NCBI GenBank assembly: GCA_038872535.1
Contig: JAVZJY010000001.1
Coordinates: forward strand, 1 to 64,000
Origin: JASEJA01 sp038872535
GTDB lineage: Archaea > Thermoproteota > Bathyarchaeia > Bathyarchaeales > Bathycorpusculaceae
Direction of reading: 5' to 3'
DNA length: 64,000 nt
The stretch's first letter is position 1, and each line of letters begins with the position of its first letter. The notes beneath the pieces were generated by a model, which worked only from the letters and a program-made list of their open reading frames with translations, did not search any database and was not told the origin of the DNA. Shown here one piece after another: positions 26,483 through 35,136 of this stretch. A program made the position numbers and the translations under genes.

Positions 26483-26622
26483 ACGATTTACGAGAACACT
26501 TACGAATATGATTCCATGTGAAAATTGCTCAGAGTTTAGAGGAAGCTTGTAAGCTGCTTGAAGTTGGCTTTGAATATGTAACAGACATGAACGGAGCCAA
26601 ACTCTTCAGAAAGCGAAAGTAG
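26483..26622 (+). pseudogene. C-terminal remnant of an archaeal tyrosine recombinase
   Basis: From 26518 an open frame reads VKIAQSLEEACKLLEVGF, then EYVTDMNGAKLFRKRK and stop at 26622. This is the characteristic tail that follows the catalytic tyrosine in many archaeal phage-type integrases. Upstream, 26483-26517 in another frame reads TIYENTYEYDSM and fits the preceding segment, so a single-base frameshift lies near 26518-26520. No catalytic domain is present within the preceding 100 bp. It lies between the channel gene and UPF0147 and is probably a scar of a lost integrative element. The call rests on motif memory alone. Confidence 0.55.
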
Positions 26623-26638
26623 TCTTTTATGCTCACGG

Positions 26639-26926
26639 TTAATCTTTTATGGCTTCTAGGAGGCTCATGACGTTCCACAATTTCACTCGCGTATAAGGTG
26701 GCATGTTTGGATCCTGCAAAATTTCATCCAAAATCGAAATAGCGTTCGAAGCCCTAACCGCAGGCGTAAACTCCGTCGTTTGCAAGGCGTCCATGGAATC
26801 TTTAGCGGCTCTTCTAATGTTTCTAGGCGTTGTATTATCCTCAGAAACTGCGCCAAGCACGGCTAATGCTTGTTTTATTCGTTCCTCATACTCTTCAAGC
26901 TTCTTCTTTCGAACCAATGCTGCCAC
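26639..26926 (-). CDS. UPF0147 family protein
   Basis: A 95-residue helical protein matching the archaeal UPF0147 family over its full length, with the segments LAVLGAVSEDNTTPRNIRR and LDEILQDPNMPPYTRVKLW. The family is widespread in archaea, small and acidic-helical; function is unknown. It is divergent from the p27-like gene with 64 bp between them. Confidence 0.88.
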   Translation of the reverse strand: MAALVRKKKLEEYEERIKQALAVLGAVSEDNTTPRNIRRAAKDSMDALQTTEFTPAVRASNAISILDEILQDPNMPPYTRVKLWNVMSLLEAIKD

Positions 26927-26990
26927 CCCTTGCAGTTTTCAATAATAAGTTATTATAGGCTTTTATACTATTCTATTAGAGGTTTAAACC

Positions 26991-27353
26991 TTGTCACAAG
27001 AAAAAGACGAAGAAAAACACGTTAAACGAATGGCTGACCTACTGCGTCAAGGCTCAACACTCACAGACCTAGCCTGCCCCGCCTGCGCTTCCCCACTTTT
27101 TAGATTAAAAAACGGCGACTTATGGTGTGCAAAATGTGAAAAAAAGGTTATAGTGGTGAAGGAAGGAGAAGAGCCAAAAATTAGGAGTTCTATGGTTCTG
27201 GATACGATGGAGGCTACACTCTTAACGAAAATACAAGAGATACAAAACAAAATGCAAAGTGAACAAAACATAGAAGAGCTTCAGAAACTCGGCAATGCAC
27301 TATCTGACTTGTTGGAAAATCTTGAAAAGATAAGAAAAGTTAAAAGATTTTAA
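26991..27353 (+). CDS. Sjogren/scleroderma autoantigen 1 (p27)-like zinc-ribbon protein
   Basis: A 120-residue protein. Residues 10-50 match the p27 autoantigen domain: MADLLRQGSTLTDLACPACA and then GDLWCAKCEKKV give a zinc ribbon with two CxxC pairs. The C-terminal 60 residues are predicted helical. The start is TTG at 26991. The family is common in archaea; a role in centromere or nucleic-acid complexes in humans does not transfer directly. Followed after 13 bp by an unknown gene in the same direction. Confidence 0.85.
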   Translation: MSQEKDEEKHVKRMADLLRQGSTLTDLACPACASPLFRLKNGDLWCAKCEKKVIVVKEGEEPKIRSSMVLDTMEATLLTKIQEIQNKMQSEQNIEELQKLGNALSDLLENLEKIRKVKRF

Positions 27354-27366
27354 GGCGAAAGCATCG

Positions 27367-27876
27367 ATGCTTGGTTTTTACGAAAATTTTCCACAAAACA
27401 TCCACAAAACAACGCGCGCCACAACTTCGCTTTCAAACAAAAAATTACAACAAACACTAATGCGCCTATTCCAGGAGATAAACACCAAACCCTTCAAACT
27501 GGAAGAAATTGCAGATCCATCCATTCCTCAATGCATGGTAATTTTTGAGTTTGGCATAGCAGAAGCCAACGCCTTCAACTTTCTAAACCAAGAGGAAACA
27601 AACAAGGTTTTGAAAATTATAAACAAAAAACCTTTCCAAATCATGGACTTCTTCTGCGCCATACGCTACTACAAGACACAAAATGAAAAAAGAAAACCAT
27701 TAAAATTTGATTATTACATGATACGCTTCACATTTAACAAAAACTACGTGGAAACACAAGTTTTCCACGAAAGAGGACCAAGATACATATCTCCAGATGA
27801 CGTGACCAATTTCATTTTTGGAAAAATTAACGATTTCTTTTCAAGAAAGATACTAAAAACCCTTCAATCGTCTTAG
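27367..27876 (+). CDS. Conserved-looking archaeal protein of unknown function
   Basis: A 169-residue soluble alpha/beta protein that I do not recognise. It has an aromatic, basic C-terminal half (FDYYMIRFTFNKNYVETQVFH, then RYISPDDVTNFIF). No cysteine motif, membrane segment or nucleotide-binding loop is visible. It follows the p27-like gene by 13 bp, suggesting one transcript, and overlaps the convergent tmk by 4 bp. Codon use matches its neighbours. Confidence 0.6.
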   Translation: MLGFYENFPQNIHKTTRATTSLSNKKLQQTLMRLFQEINTKPFKLEEIADPSIPQCMVIFEFGIAEANAFNFLNQEETNKVLKIINKKPFQIMDFFCAIRYYKTQNEKRKPLKFDYYMIRFTFNKNYVETQVFHERGPRYISPDDVTNFIFGKINDFFSRKILKTLQSS

Positions 27877-28475
27877 CTTCGTTTCTCCAAAAATTTCAAA
27901 ACAAATGTTAAAATGTCCTTGGCAACCTCCGCTTTTGATGAGTTTCCATCTATTTTAACAAGTTCCCCGCTCTTAACAAAATCCAAATATACTGAGCGCA
28001 CTTTTTTCTGAGTTTCCAAATCCTCCATAACAGATTTTTTTGACTTTAGCCTTTTAATAGCAATGTCGGGTTCGACGTCAATAAAAATTGCTAAGTCTGG
28101 GCGTATCGCATGTTGGTTTATCTCTTTAATCCATTTTAAATCAAGTCCAGCAGCGCCTTGATAAGCCAAGGAAGAATAAACGTAACGATCAGAAACTACA
28201 ACTTTTCCCTCGTTCAAGGCTGGAATGATTTTGTCCTTAACATGTTCAAAGCGGTCTGCCGCGAAGAGCAAAGCTTCAACAATGGCTGAAACCCGTTTTT
28301 CACCATGTAAACAATACTTTCTAATGAACCGTCCAATTTTTCCAGAACTTGGCTCCGCCGTATAAACTGCTGCATAGCCCACTTTTCTTAACTTTCTAAC
28401 GAGAAGTTTCGTTTGTGTTGTTTTTCCGCATCCATCTAATCCTTCAACACAGATGAAACAGCCTTTCCCTTTCAT
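27873..28475 (-). CDS. tmk: Thymidylate kinase
   Basis: A 200-residue dTMP kinase making dTDP for DNA synthesis. The P-loop GLDGCGKTTQ is at residues 13-22, the DR(Y/H) motif SDRYVYSSLAYQGA around residue 95, and a lid region IKRLKSKKSVMEDLE follows. Length and motif order are normal. The start ATG 28475 stands divergent to the HD-domain gene across 86 bp. Confidence 0.93.
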   Translation of the reverse strand: MKGKGCFICVEGLDGCGKTTQTKLLVRKLRKVGYAAVYTAEPSSGKIGRFIRKYCLHGEKRVSAIVEALLFAADRFEHVKDKIIPALNEGKVVVSDRYVYSSLAYQGAAGLDLKWIKEINQHAIRPDLAIFIDVEPDIAIKRLKSKKSVMEDLETQKKVRSVYLDFVKSGELVKIDGNSSKAEVAKDILTFVLKFLEKRS

Positions 28476-28561
28476 TCTACCAATCCTTTACCGCCTATAG
28501 CATTAGACATTATAAGAGTGAAGATGCATTAATAATTATTTCAGAAAATGGAGAAAAGACT

Positions 28562-29842
28562 ATGCCAAAAAACCATTGGGGAGAAATAAAAGACCCAGTG
28601 CACGGATACGTCTACATAACTGAAGAGGAAAAAGAAATCATTGATTCCTTTCCCGTGCAAAGGTTGCGAAGACTACGCCAATTAGCAGGAGCAGAATATG
28701 TTTATCCAGGAGCAAACCACACACGCTTCGAACATTCTGTAGGCGTCATGTATTTAGCTGGAAGAGTTGCCGAAAATCCAAATATTTCCCAATACACGAG
28801 TCAAGAAGAAAAGGAAATTATTAGAATAGCAGCTTTACTCCATGACGTTGGACACGGTCCGTTTTCCCACGTTTTTGAACCTTTACTCGAAAAGGAGTTA
28901 GAGAAAACACATGAAGATATGACGTATTGGATAACTGCAAACAGCGAATTGAAGGACATAATTAAAAAGTTTGGTTATAACCCAGAAGAAATTGGAAAAT
29001 TGGCTGTTGGAAGACTTCACAAACCTCAAAAAGCCTTCCTAGACCAAATAATAAGCAGCGCCCTAGATGCAGACAAACTGGACTTTGTTATAAGAGACAC
29101 GCATCACACTGGCGCTGAATATGGCTATGTTGACATTTTCAGGCTAATTCACGCCTTAGATGTGCTTGGAGAAAATTTGGCAGTGGATTTAGGAGCACTT
29201 TCAGCCCTTGAATCCTTCATAATAGCAAGAATAGAATCCTTCAAAAGCATATACTTCCACCGCGTTGGAAGAGCCGCACAAATAATGCTCGCTATGGCTA
29301 TGGAAAAGGCAAATGCAGAGCTTGGATTAACCCAATTTAAGTCTCCAGAAGAATATCTAAACATGGATGATTACACAGTTTGGTCTCAACTTAAAAAATG
29401 CAAAAAATCAAGCGAAATCATAAAAAACCTCGAAAGACGAAAAATGCTTAAATGCGCCTACGAATGGACTTTTTATGAGAAAGACGTGAAAATTTCAAAC
29501 ATTTTCAGCAAGGAGGCACATAGAAGGCAACTTCAAATCGACATTGCAAAAAAGGCAGGGGTCGAAACAGAAGCCGTAATAATAGATGTACCCACCGTCC
29601 CATCAGTTCCATACCACCATTCAGTCCTAATGGAACCCATGGAAATTCCAGCCTTCTATAAAACAAGAGAAGGCGAAAAAGTTATGCAACGCCTAAGTGA
29701 CATCTCAAAAATTTTCGAAGTCCTAAAAGGATTCATAAACATACTGCGCGTTTACACAGATGAAGAAAACCGTGAAAAAGTCAGCACCGCAGCAGCAAAG
29801 ATTTTAGGCGGAACACCAACAACAGCAAGAATATCCTATTAA
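28562..29842 (+). CDS. HD-domain phosphohydrolase (SAMHD1/dGTPase-like)
   Basis: A 426-residue HD-superfamily hydrolase. Metal ligands are seen in RFEHSVGVMYLA (H), AALLHDVGHGPFSH (HD) and SSALDADKLDFVIRD (D). This arrangement is that of the dNTP triphosphohydrolase/SAMHD1-like family, which degrades dNTPs, though archaeal members may have other nucleotide substrates. The start ATG 28562 opens MPKNHWGEIKDPVHGYV, the usual beginning of the family. The AcnX genes follow with no real gap (GTG two bases after the stop), so they share a transcript. Confidence 0.87.
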   Translation: MPKNHWGEIKDPVHGYVYITEEEKEIIDSFPVQRLRRLRQLAGAEYVYPGANHTRFEHSVGVMYLAGRVAENPNISQYTSQEEKEIIRIAALLHDVGHGPFSHVFEPLLEKELEKTHEDMTYWITANSELKDIIKKFGYNPEEIGKLAVGRLHKPQKAFLDQIISSALDADKLDFVIRDTHHTGAEYGYVDIFRLIHALDVLGENLAVDLGALSALESFIIARIESFKSIYFHRVGRAAQIMLAMAMEKANAELGLTQFKSPEEYLNMDDYTVWSQLKKCKKSSEIIKNLERRKMLKCAYEWTFYEKDVKISNIFSKEAHRRQLQIDIAKKAGVETEAVIIDVPTVPSVPYHHSVLMEPMEIPAFYKTREGEKVMQRLSDISKIFEVLKGFINILRVYTDEENREKVSTAAAKILGGTPTTARISY

Positions 29843-29843
29843 A

Positions 29844-30281
29844 GTGCGTGAAATGCAGCCAATAACACTAAAGGGAAGAAGAATAGTTGAGGGATACTGC
29901 AAAGCAGAAGCCCTCGTATCTACTAAACCAATAAGTTTTCTTGGAGGAGTAGACCCAGCTGACGGAAAAATAATAGAAAGGGACCATGATTTATATGGAG
30001 AGTGTATAAAGGATAAAGTCTTGTGTTTTCCATACGGACACGGCTCAACAGTTGGCAGCTATGTGCTATATTCCCTAGCCAAGAAAAATTGTGCACCAAA
30101 AGCCATAATCAATCAGACCGCGGATCCCGTCGTGGTAGTTGGAGCCATAATAGCGAACATCCCAATGGTTGATCAAATAAACATCAAACACATAACAACA
30201 GGCGACATAGTGAAAGTTGACGCCAACAAAGGCTCTATCAAAATTTGGAAAAGAGAAGGAGCAAAGCAAGCATGTATCTGA
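29844..30281 (+). CDS. Aconitase X small (swivel) subunit, phosphomevalonate dehydratase
   Basis: A 145-residue swivel-domain subunit of aconitase X, read from IVEGYCKAEALVS, the FLGGVDPADGKIIERDH loop and FPYGHGSTVGSYVLY. With the large subunit it forms the Fe-S enzyme that dehydrates phosphomevalonate to trans-anhydromevalonate phosphate in the archaeal mevalonate pathway to isoprenoid lipids. GTG 29844 or ATG 29853 is the start. The gene overlaps the large-subunit ATG by 10 bp. Confidence 0.87.
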   Translation: MREMQPITLKGRRIVEGYCKAEALVSTKPISFLGGVDPADGKIIERDHDLYGECIKDKVLCFPYGHGSTVGSYVLYSLAKKNCAPKAIINQTADPVVVVGAIIANIPMVDQINIKHITTGDIVKVDANKGSIKIWKREGAKQACI

Positions 30282-31447
30282 CAAAGGAAGAGGAACGCAT
30301 TTACGATGGCGAGTTTGGCTGGGCAAATCAAATCTGCATGAAAATCCTCGTCCGCCTAGGCGAACTCTTCAAAGCCGAAAAACTCATTCCAATAAGCTCC
30401 TCTCATGTTTCAGGAGTATCCTACAAAACATTAGGGGACGCACCTATAGAATTCCTTGAAGCGTTAGCAAACAACAACGCAAAAGTGAAAGTCAAATCAA
30501 CACTAAACCCCCAAAGCCTCGACTGCAACTTTATCTGTAAAAGGCTTCCATCTGAGTTGCATGAAAAGCAAAAGAATGTTCTAAATTGTTTTAAGAAAAT
30601 GGGTTTTACACCTTCGCTAACATGTACCCCATACTACTTAGAAAAACCCAAAAAAAGCGTTCATTTGGCATGGGCTGAATCATCCGCAGTAGTATATGCA
30701 AATTCTGTTATTGGAGCATGGACAAACCGCGAAGGAGGACCAAGCGCTCTTGCAGCAGCAATAATAGGAAAGACACCAGATTATGGAATACACCAACCTG
30801 AAAATCGACAACCAAAGGTTTTAGTGAAACTAGAAAAACCATTAACAAAAGAAATAGAGTTTGGTGCCTTAGGAATTTTCCTCGGCGAAATCTTGAAAGA
30901 CGAAATCCCAATAATCCAAGGTTTACAAAAAGCTTCAGAAGACAACCTAAAACAGTTGGGAGCAGCCCTCGCATCTGCTGGCATGACAAACATGTTCTAC
31001 TATAAAGACACAAGCACAAAAATCAGCGAAGTTGAAAAGATAAACGTGCAAGCTGAAGACCTGAAAAGAACCATTGAAAAACTAACCACAACATCCACAC
31101 AAAAACCAAACCTAATTTTTATAGGATGCCCCCACTGCTCCTCAAATGAAATAAGACAAATCGCAGAGTTGATAGACAATAGAAAAACTAAAAACGAAAC
31201 AGAATTTTGGGTTTGCACATCACATCACATAAAAGAAAAATCCAAAAAATATGTGGAAAAAATAGAAAAAAGCGGAGGCCACATGCTAACGAACACATGC
31301 GCCGTCGTAACATGGACAGAAAAACTTGGAATAAAAACAATAATGACAAACTCAGCAAAAACAGCCCATTATGCACCCACACTAAACAAGGCAGAAACAA
31401 TACTTGCACCACTAAAAGAGTGCATAAAAAAGGCTTATAGAGGATAA
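30272..31447 (+). CDS. Aconitase X large (catalytic) subunit, phosphomevalonate dehydratase
   Basis: A 391-residue AcnX catalytic subunit: MYLTKEEERIYDGEFGWANQ start, SSSHVSGVSYKTLGD, the CTPYYLEKP segment, WAESSAVVYANSVIGAWTNR, IFIGCPHCS with its cluster-ligand cysteine, and the late TNTCAVVTW. ATG 30272 is ten bases after GGAG and matches the family's first residues, whereas the frame is open back to 30245. Translational coupling with the small subunit is likely. Follows the HD hydrolase in the same operon. Confidence 0.9.
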   Translation: MYLTKEEERIYDGEFGWANQICMKILVRLGELFKAEKLIPISSSHVSGVSYKTLGDAPIEFLEALANNNAKVKVKSTLNPQSLDCNFICKRLPSELHEKQKNVLNCFKKMGFTPSLTCTPYYLEKPKKSVHLAWAESSAVVYANSVIGAWTNREGGPSALAAAIIGKTPDYGIHQPENRQPKVLVKLEKPLTKEIEFGALGIFLGEILKDEIPIIQGLQKASEDNLKQLGAALASAGMTNMFYYKDTSTKISEVEKINVQAEDLKRTIEKLTTTSTQKPNLIFIGCPHCSSNEIRQIAELIDNRKTKNETEFWVCTSHHIKEKSKKYVEKIEKSGGHMLTNTCAVVTWTEKLGIKTIMTNSAKTAHYAPTLNKAETILAPLKECIKKAYRG

Positions 31448-31493
31448 GGTTTATTCGAATGAAAAAGCATCTTGCATGGTGCCACAAAAGAAA

Positions 31494-31568
31494 GCTCCGG
31501 TAGTATAGCCCGGTCAAGTATTCCGGCCTTTCGAGCCGGAGACGCGGGTCCGAATCCCGCCCGGAGCA
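31494..31568 (+). tRNA. tRNA-Glu(TTC)
   Basis: 75 nt. Acceptor GCTCCGG pairs with CCGGAGC (31561-31567), discriminator A; anticodon stem CCGGC/GCCGG with loop CTTTCGA, anticodon TTC; T stem GCGGG/CCCGC. No intron and no encoded CCA. Its last 23 nt are partly duplicated at 32227-32253. Confidence 0.95.
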
Positions 31569-31572
31569 CTCC
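31546..31572 (+). repeat. Proximal attachment-like repeat in tRNA-Glu 3' end
   Basis: 27 bp covering the T-arm half, acceptor 3' strand and four bases beyond. It matches 32227-32253 at 24 of 27 positions, with 18 consecutive identical bases (31555-31572). Position and polarity are those of an integrase attachment site in a tRNA gene. Confidence 0.75.
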
Positions 31573-31695
31573 AAATCTGAGCTTATTTTAGGCGTATTTT
31601 GGTTAAAAAAGCTCAATTCGAGCAGTTACAAAAGAGGCTAAAATTGGAACACGAATTTACCGGCAAAATCATTTGATTTAAGCTTGAATATTGGT

Positions 31696-31947
31696 TTAGT
31701 AGACACGTTTGCGGTGTCCAACAACTAACAAGAATACCTCGTTTTTCTTAATCTGATAAAGAACTCTGTAATCGCCTATTCTTAAGGAGTAAACACCTTT
31801 CCATTCACCGCGTAAAGGCTTTCCTACGTAAGGGTTAGTCTTTAGTATGCTGATTTCTTGAATTATCCGTACTTGAACTTTTCTGTCTAAAGCCTTGATG
31901 TTCTTTAAGAAACGAGGCGTAAATCGAATTTCAAATTTCGCTTTCAA
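31696..31947 (-). CDS. RelE/ParE-superfamily toxin
   Basis: An 83-residue RelE/ParE-type mRNA interferase or gyrase-type toxin: FTPRFLKNIKAL start, LRGEWKGVYSLRIGDYRVLY core and the C-terminal strand VGHRKRVY with the basic residues typical of RelE. The first 17 bp overlap the upstream antitoxin gene. The pair lies between direct repeats of the tRNA-Glu 3' end, so it is probably cargo left from an integrated element. Confidence 0.87.
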   Translation of the reverse strand: MKAKFEIRFTPRFLKNIKALDRKVQVRIIQEISILKTNPYVGKPLRGEWKGVYSLRIGDYRVLYQIKKNEVFLLVVGHRKRVY

Positions 31948-32158
31948 GGTTTAACTCTCTTATAAGCTCATCCAATGGTCTAGTCTTGCCCTCTTCAACT
32001 TCGCGCAAGGCAATCTTCAAATCTTTAACAAGCTTCTTATCTTGTATAACCTCAAGAGTTTCCAATAGCTCATCCATCAAACTAGCAGCTTTTGTTAGCA
32101 ATTCTTTCTCTTCAGCTGTTAAGAGAGTCACCTGTTTTTCACAACTCCTACAGAACAT
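31931..32158 (-). CDS. Antitoxin partner of RelE-like toxin
   Basis: A 75-residue acidic helical protein (AASLMDELLETLEVIQDKK; LREVEEGKTRPLDELIREL), typical in size and composition of RelB-like antitoxins. The N-terminus MFCRSCEKQV has an unusual CxxC; ATG 32158 has GGAG a few bases upstream so I keep it, though a later start is possible. It precedes the toxin with a 17-bp overlap. It would neutralise the toxin and probably autoregulate the operon. Confidence 0.8.
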   Translation of the reverse strand: MFCRSCEKQVTLLTAEEKELLTKAASLMDELLETLEVIQDKKLVKDLKIALREVEEGKTRPLDELIRELNLESEI

Positions 32159-32226
32159 AAATCTCCACGAACGTTTTAACTCTTACTCTCAAAGTGAGAC
32201 TAGCAAACATTTTTACTAGTAAATTT

Positions 32227-32253
32227 GGGTGCCATTCCCGCCCGGAGCACTCC
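32227..32253 (+). repeat. Distal attachment-like copy of tRNA-Glu 3' end
   Basis: Degenerate second copy of the tRNA-Glu 3' end, same orientation, 24/27 identical to 31546-31572; the three mismatches are in the T loop, as expected for a copy no longer under selection. Between the copies lie 654 bp with a toxin-antitoxin pair and a coding-like fragment (31581-31676). Confidence 0.75.
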
Positions 32254-32257
32254 GCAT

Positions 32258-33463
32258 TTATGGTAGTGATTTTGCTTCCTTGTTCACAACTGGAATTTTG
32301 TTCTTTTTTATTTTAATAGAATCAAAATACTTCATTGCATTGCCAGTTAAATATAGAAGCACGCTTTCATCTTTGTCAATTGTGTCGTCGTTTTCAAGTT
32401 TGTTTAAGGCTGCGAGGGTTGCGGAGGCTTCGGGGCATGCGTATACCCCTTTTTTGAGGAAAGTTTTCATTGAAGCAATTATTTCTTTGTCATTCACTGC
32501 TACTGCCATGCCCTTCGTTTCCCTTATCGCCCGCAATACAAGATAGCTTGCATAGGGACGGGGAACCCTTAAACCCGCCGCTATAGTTTCAGCGTTTTCC
32601 CAAGTCTCTTTAACTTCCGCTTCTCCGTTGTTATATGCCTTGACTAATGGGGCACAACCAGAAGATTGAACTATTATTAGGCGTGGAATCTTTTCTGTCC
32701 AACCAAGCTCAATTAAATCTTTGAAGCCTTTCCATAAACCTATAATTCCTTCGCCTCCGCCTGTTGGGAAAATTATGTTGTCTGGCAGATTCCAATTGAA
32801 TTGTTCTGCAATTTCAAAAGCCATGGCTTTGTAGCCTTCGTATCTATATGGTTGCTTGTTGGTTGAAACATCTAGCCATCCGTAATCTTTCCCAAATTTT
32901 TTTACTACTTCTGCGGCGTCATTTATCAAACCGTTAACAAGGTAGACTTTGGCGCCCATTGAAACGCATTCTTTAATATTGCTTTCCGGCACATCTTTCG
33001 GCATAAAAACATAAACTTCCATTCCAGCCTTTGCCCCGTAAGCAGCCAAAGCCGCAGCAGCATTCCCAGCAGAGGGCAAAGCAACCCGTTTAACTTTTAA
33101 CTCTTTAAGTTTGGAAACCGCCACAGCCATACCTCTAGCTTTAAAGGTTCCAGTTGGAAGCCTTCCATCATCCTTCAAAAAAACGTTTGAAACCGCACTG
33201 TTATCTTTCCGAAATTGAAGTATAGGCGTATAGGGTTCTCCCAAAGAAACTATATTTTTAGGCGATGACAGCGGAAGCAATTCTTTGAATTTCCAAAAAG
33301 TATCCGCTCTATCCTCTAAATCATGCTTAGAAACCTTCTTGGCAATTCTTGATAAATCATATTGAAACAGAAGTGCTCCACCACACTTTGGGCATACTGT
33401 TAAAATGTTGTCTGATGGGAAAACTTCTCCACATTTGCTACATCCAGCCCCAAGTATGAACAT
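32258..33463 (-). CDS. thrC: Threonine synthase
   Basis: A 401-residue PLP enzyme converting O-phosphohomoserine to threonine. A zinc-ribbon-like N-terminus (CSKCGEVF, CPKCGGALL) leads into the fold-type II core; the Schiff-base lysine is in TGTFKARGMAV near residue 108, with PSAGNAAAALAAYG and FPTGGGEGIIG (phosphate loop). The N-terminal ribbon is usual in archaeal ThrC. Its stop lies 4 bp from the distal tRNA-Glu repeat. Confidence 0.9.
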   Translation of the reverse strand: MFILGAGCSKCGEVFPSDNILTVCPKCGGALLFQYDLSRIAKKVSKHDLEDRADTFWKFKELLPLSSPKNIVSLGEPYTPILQFRKDNSAVSNVFLKDDGRLPTGTFKARGMAVAVSKLKELKVKRVALPSAGNAAAALAAYGAKAGMEVYVFMPKDVPESNIKECVSMGAKVYLVNGLINDAAEVVKKFGKDYGWLDVSTNKQPYRYEGYKAMAFEIAEQFNWNLPDNIIFPTGGGEGIIGLWKGFKDLIELGWTEKIPRLIIVQSSGCAPLVKAYNNGEAEVKETWENAETIAAGLRVPRPYASYLVLRAIRETKGMAVAVNDKEIIASMKTFLKKGVYACPEASATLAALNKLENDDTIDKDESVLLYLTGNAMKYFDSIKIKKNKIPVVNKEAKSLP

Positions 33464-33600
33464 GTATTCTCCCAGTTAATTGTAGAAGAGAAATCCTTTA
33501 AGTTTACTGTAAAAAAGCTTGAACGCAGTGCATATTACATAAAACTCATATAGAAGGTTGTTTTATTCGATAAATCTTCAAAGCTTAAAAGTGATGAAAA

Positions 33601-35136
33601 ATGACGGAAAAAACGCCGTCAAGTTATAAGAAACTAATGGAAAAAGTTAAGGATTTATTAACTTTTCAATCCGCCACCGCCATCATCCACTGGGATATGG
33701 AGACAATGATGCCGCCGAAGGCTATTGGTCTACGAAGCCAACAATTAGCCCTCCTCAGCCGAATTGAACACAGAATGAGCACAGACCCAGAAATAGGTAA
33801 GCTATTGGAAGAAATCATGCGACCGTCAGAATATGAAAAACTTGACACCATCCAAAAGAGAAATGTGTACTTGATAAAGAAACAATATGATGAACAGACA
33901 AGGCTTCCCGAAGAACTTGTTGCAGAAATTGCAAAACAACAAGCCATAACCGTGGATGTATGGAAAAAAGCTAAAGCAGCAAAAAACTTCTCCATGTTCA
34001 AGCCTGAACTTGAAAAACTTGTCGAATTAGAGAAGAAAGCCGCAGAAATTCTGATGAAAGTGAAAGAAACAGCTACGCCCTATGATGCGTTAATAGACAT
34101 TTTCGAACCAAAAATGACAGCCAAAACAATCACGAAAGTTTTCAACGAGTTAAGAGAAGGCTTAGTTTCTTTACTGAAGAAATGTGAAACCGCTCCAAAG
34201 CAACCAGACGTAAGCATTCTCAAACGCAATGTTCCAATAGATGTGCAAAGAAAAATCGCTAAAGCCCTTGCTGAAGTTGTCGGTTATGATATAGAGTCAA
34301 GAGAGGCTGGAGGCAGAATAGACGAGACAGAACATCCCTTCACAACAGGCTATTATGATGATGTGCGGATAACCACGCATTATTATGAAGACAATTTTAC
34401 ATCTTCAATTTTTTCAGTGCTGCATGAAGCTGGACACGCCCTCTACGAGCAAAACTTGAAAAAAGAATGGATGTTTCAACCTGTTGGAACAAGCTGCTCT
34501 TCTGGCTTCCACGAATCCCAATCACGTTTTATAGAAAACATAATTGGACGGTCTCGTGAATTTTGGGTTTATTTCTTACCAAAATTAAAGCAAATCACAG
34601 GTTCCATCCTCTCTGATGTGGATTTGGACATTTTTGTCCACGCCGTCAACCAAGTTAAGCCGTCCAAGATTCGCGTTGAAGCGGATGAGGTAACGTATGG
34701 ACTTCACATTATCATAAGATTCACCATGGAACGGGACATTTTCGCTGATAAAATAATGGTGAAAGAGCTTCCAGAAATATGGAATCAAAGCTATGAGGAA
34801 TATTTAGGAGTTAAAATTGAAAATGACTCGGAAGGTGTAATGCAAGACACCCATTGGGCAAGCGGCTTATACGGTTATTTCCCAAGCTACGCATTAGGCA
34901 ATATTTATAGTGGGCAAATTCTCGCTGCCATGGAAAAAGACATCAAAAACTGGAGAAAACAAATTACAGAAGGAAACTTGAAAGAAGTTAAGAAGTGGCT
35001 TGTAGAAAATGTTCACTCATACGGAAACCTCTATGACCCAGAAGACCTCATAAGAAAAATCACTGGAACAGAGCTTAACGTTAAACCATACCTAAACTAT
35101 TTGAACAAAAAATATTCCAAACTCTACGGTTTTTAA
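33601..35136 (+). CDS. Carboxypeptidase Taq (M32 metallopeptidase)
   Basis: A 511-residue zinc carboxypeptidase of family M32. The zinc site HEAGH is in SVLHEAGHALYEQ near residue 278, with the third ligand region SGFHESQSRFIEN about 25 residues later; conserved HWDMETMMPP and the VNQVKPSKIRVEADEVTY segments agree with the family. It is a cytosolic peptidase that trims C-terminal residues. No signal peptide. It converges on a small membrane-peptide gene with adjacent stops. Confidence 0.92.
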   Translation: MTEKTPSSYKKLMEKVKDLLTFQSATAIIHWDMETMMPPKAIGLRSQQLALLSRIEHRMSTDPEIGKLLEEIMRPSEYEKLDTIQKRNVYLIKKQYDEQTRLPEELVAEIAKQQAITVDVWKKAKAAKNFSMFKPELEKLVELEKKAAEILMKVKETATPYDALIDIFEPKMTAKTITKVFNELREGLVSLLKKCETAPKQPDVSILKRNVPIDVQRKIAKALAEVVGYDIESREAGGRIDETEHPFTTGYYDDVRITTHYYEDNFTSSIFSVLHEAGHALYEQNLKKEWMFQPVGTSCSSGFHESQSRFIENIIGRSREFWVYFLPKLKQITGSILSDVDLDIFVHAVNQVKPSKIRVEADEVTYGLHIIIRFTMERDIFADKIMVKELPEIWNQSYEEYLGVKIENDSEGVMQDTHWASGLYGYFPSYALGNIYSGQILAAMEKDIKNWRKQITEGNLKEVKKWLVENVHSYGNLYDPEDLIRKITGTELNVKPYLNYLNKKYSKLYGF

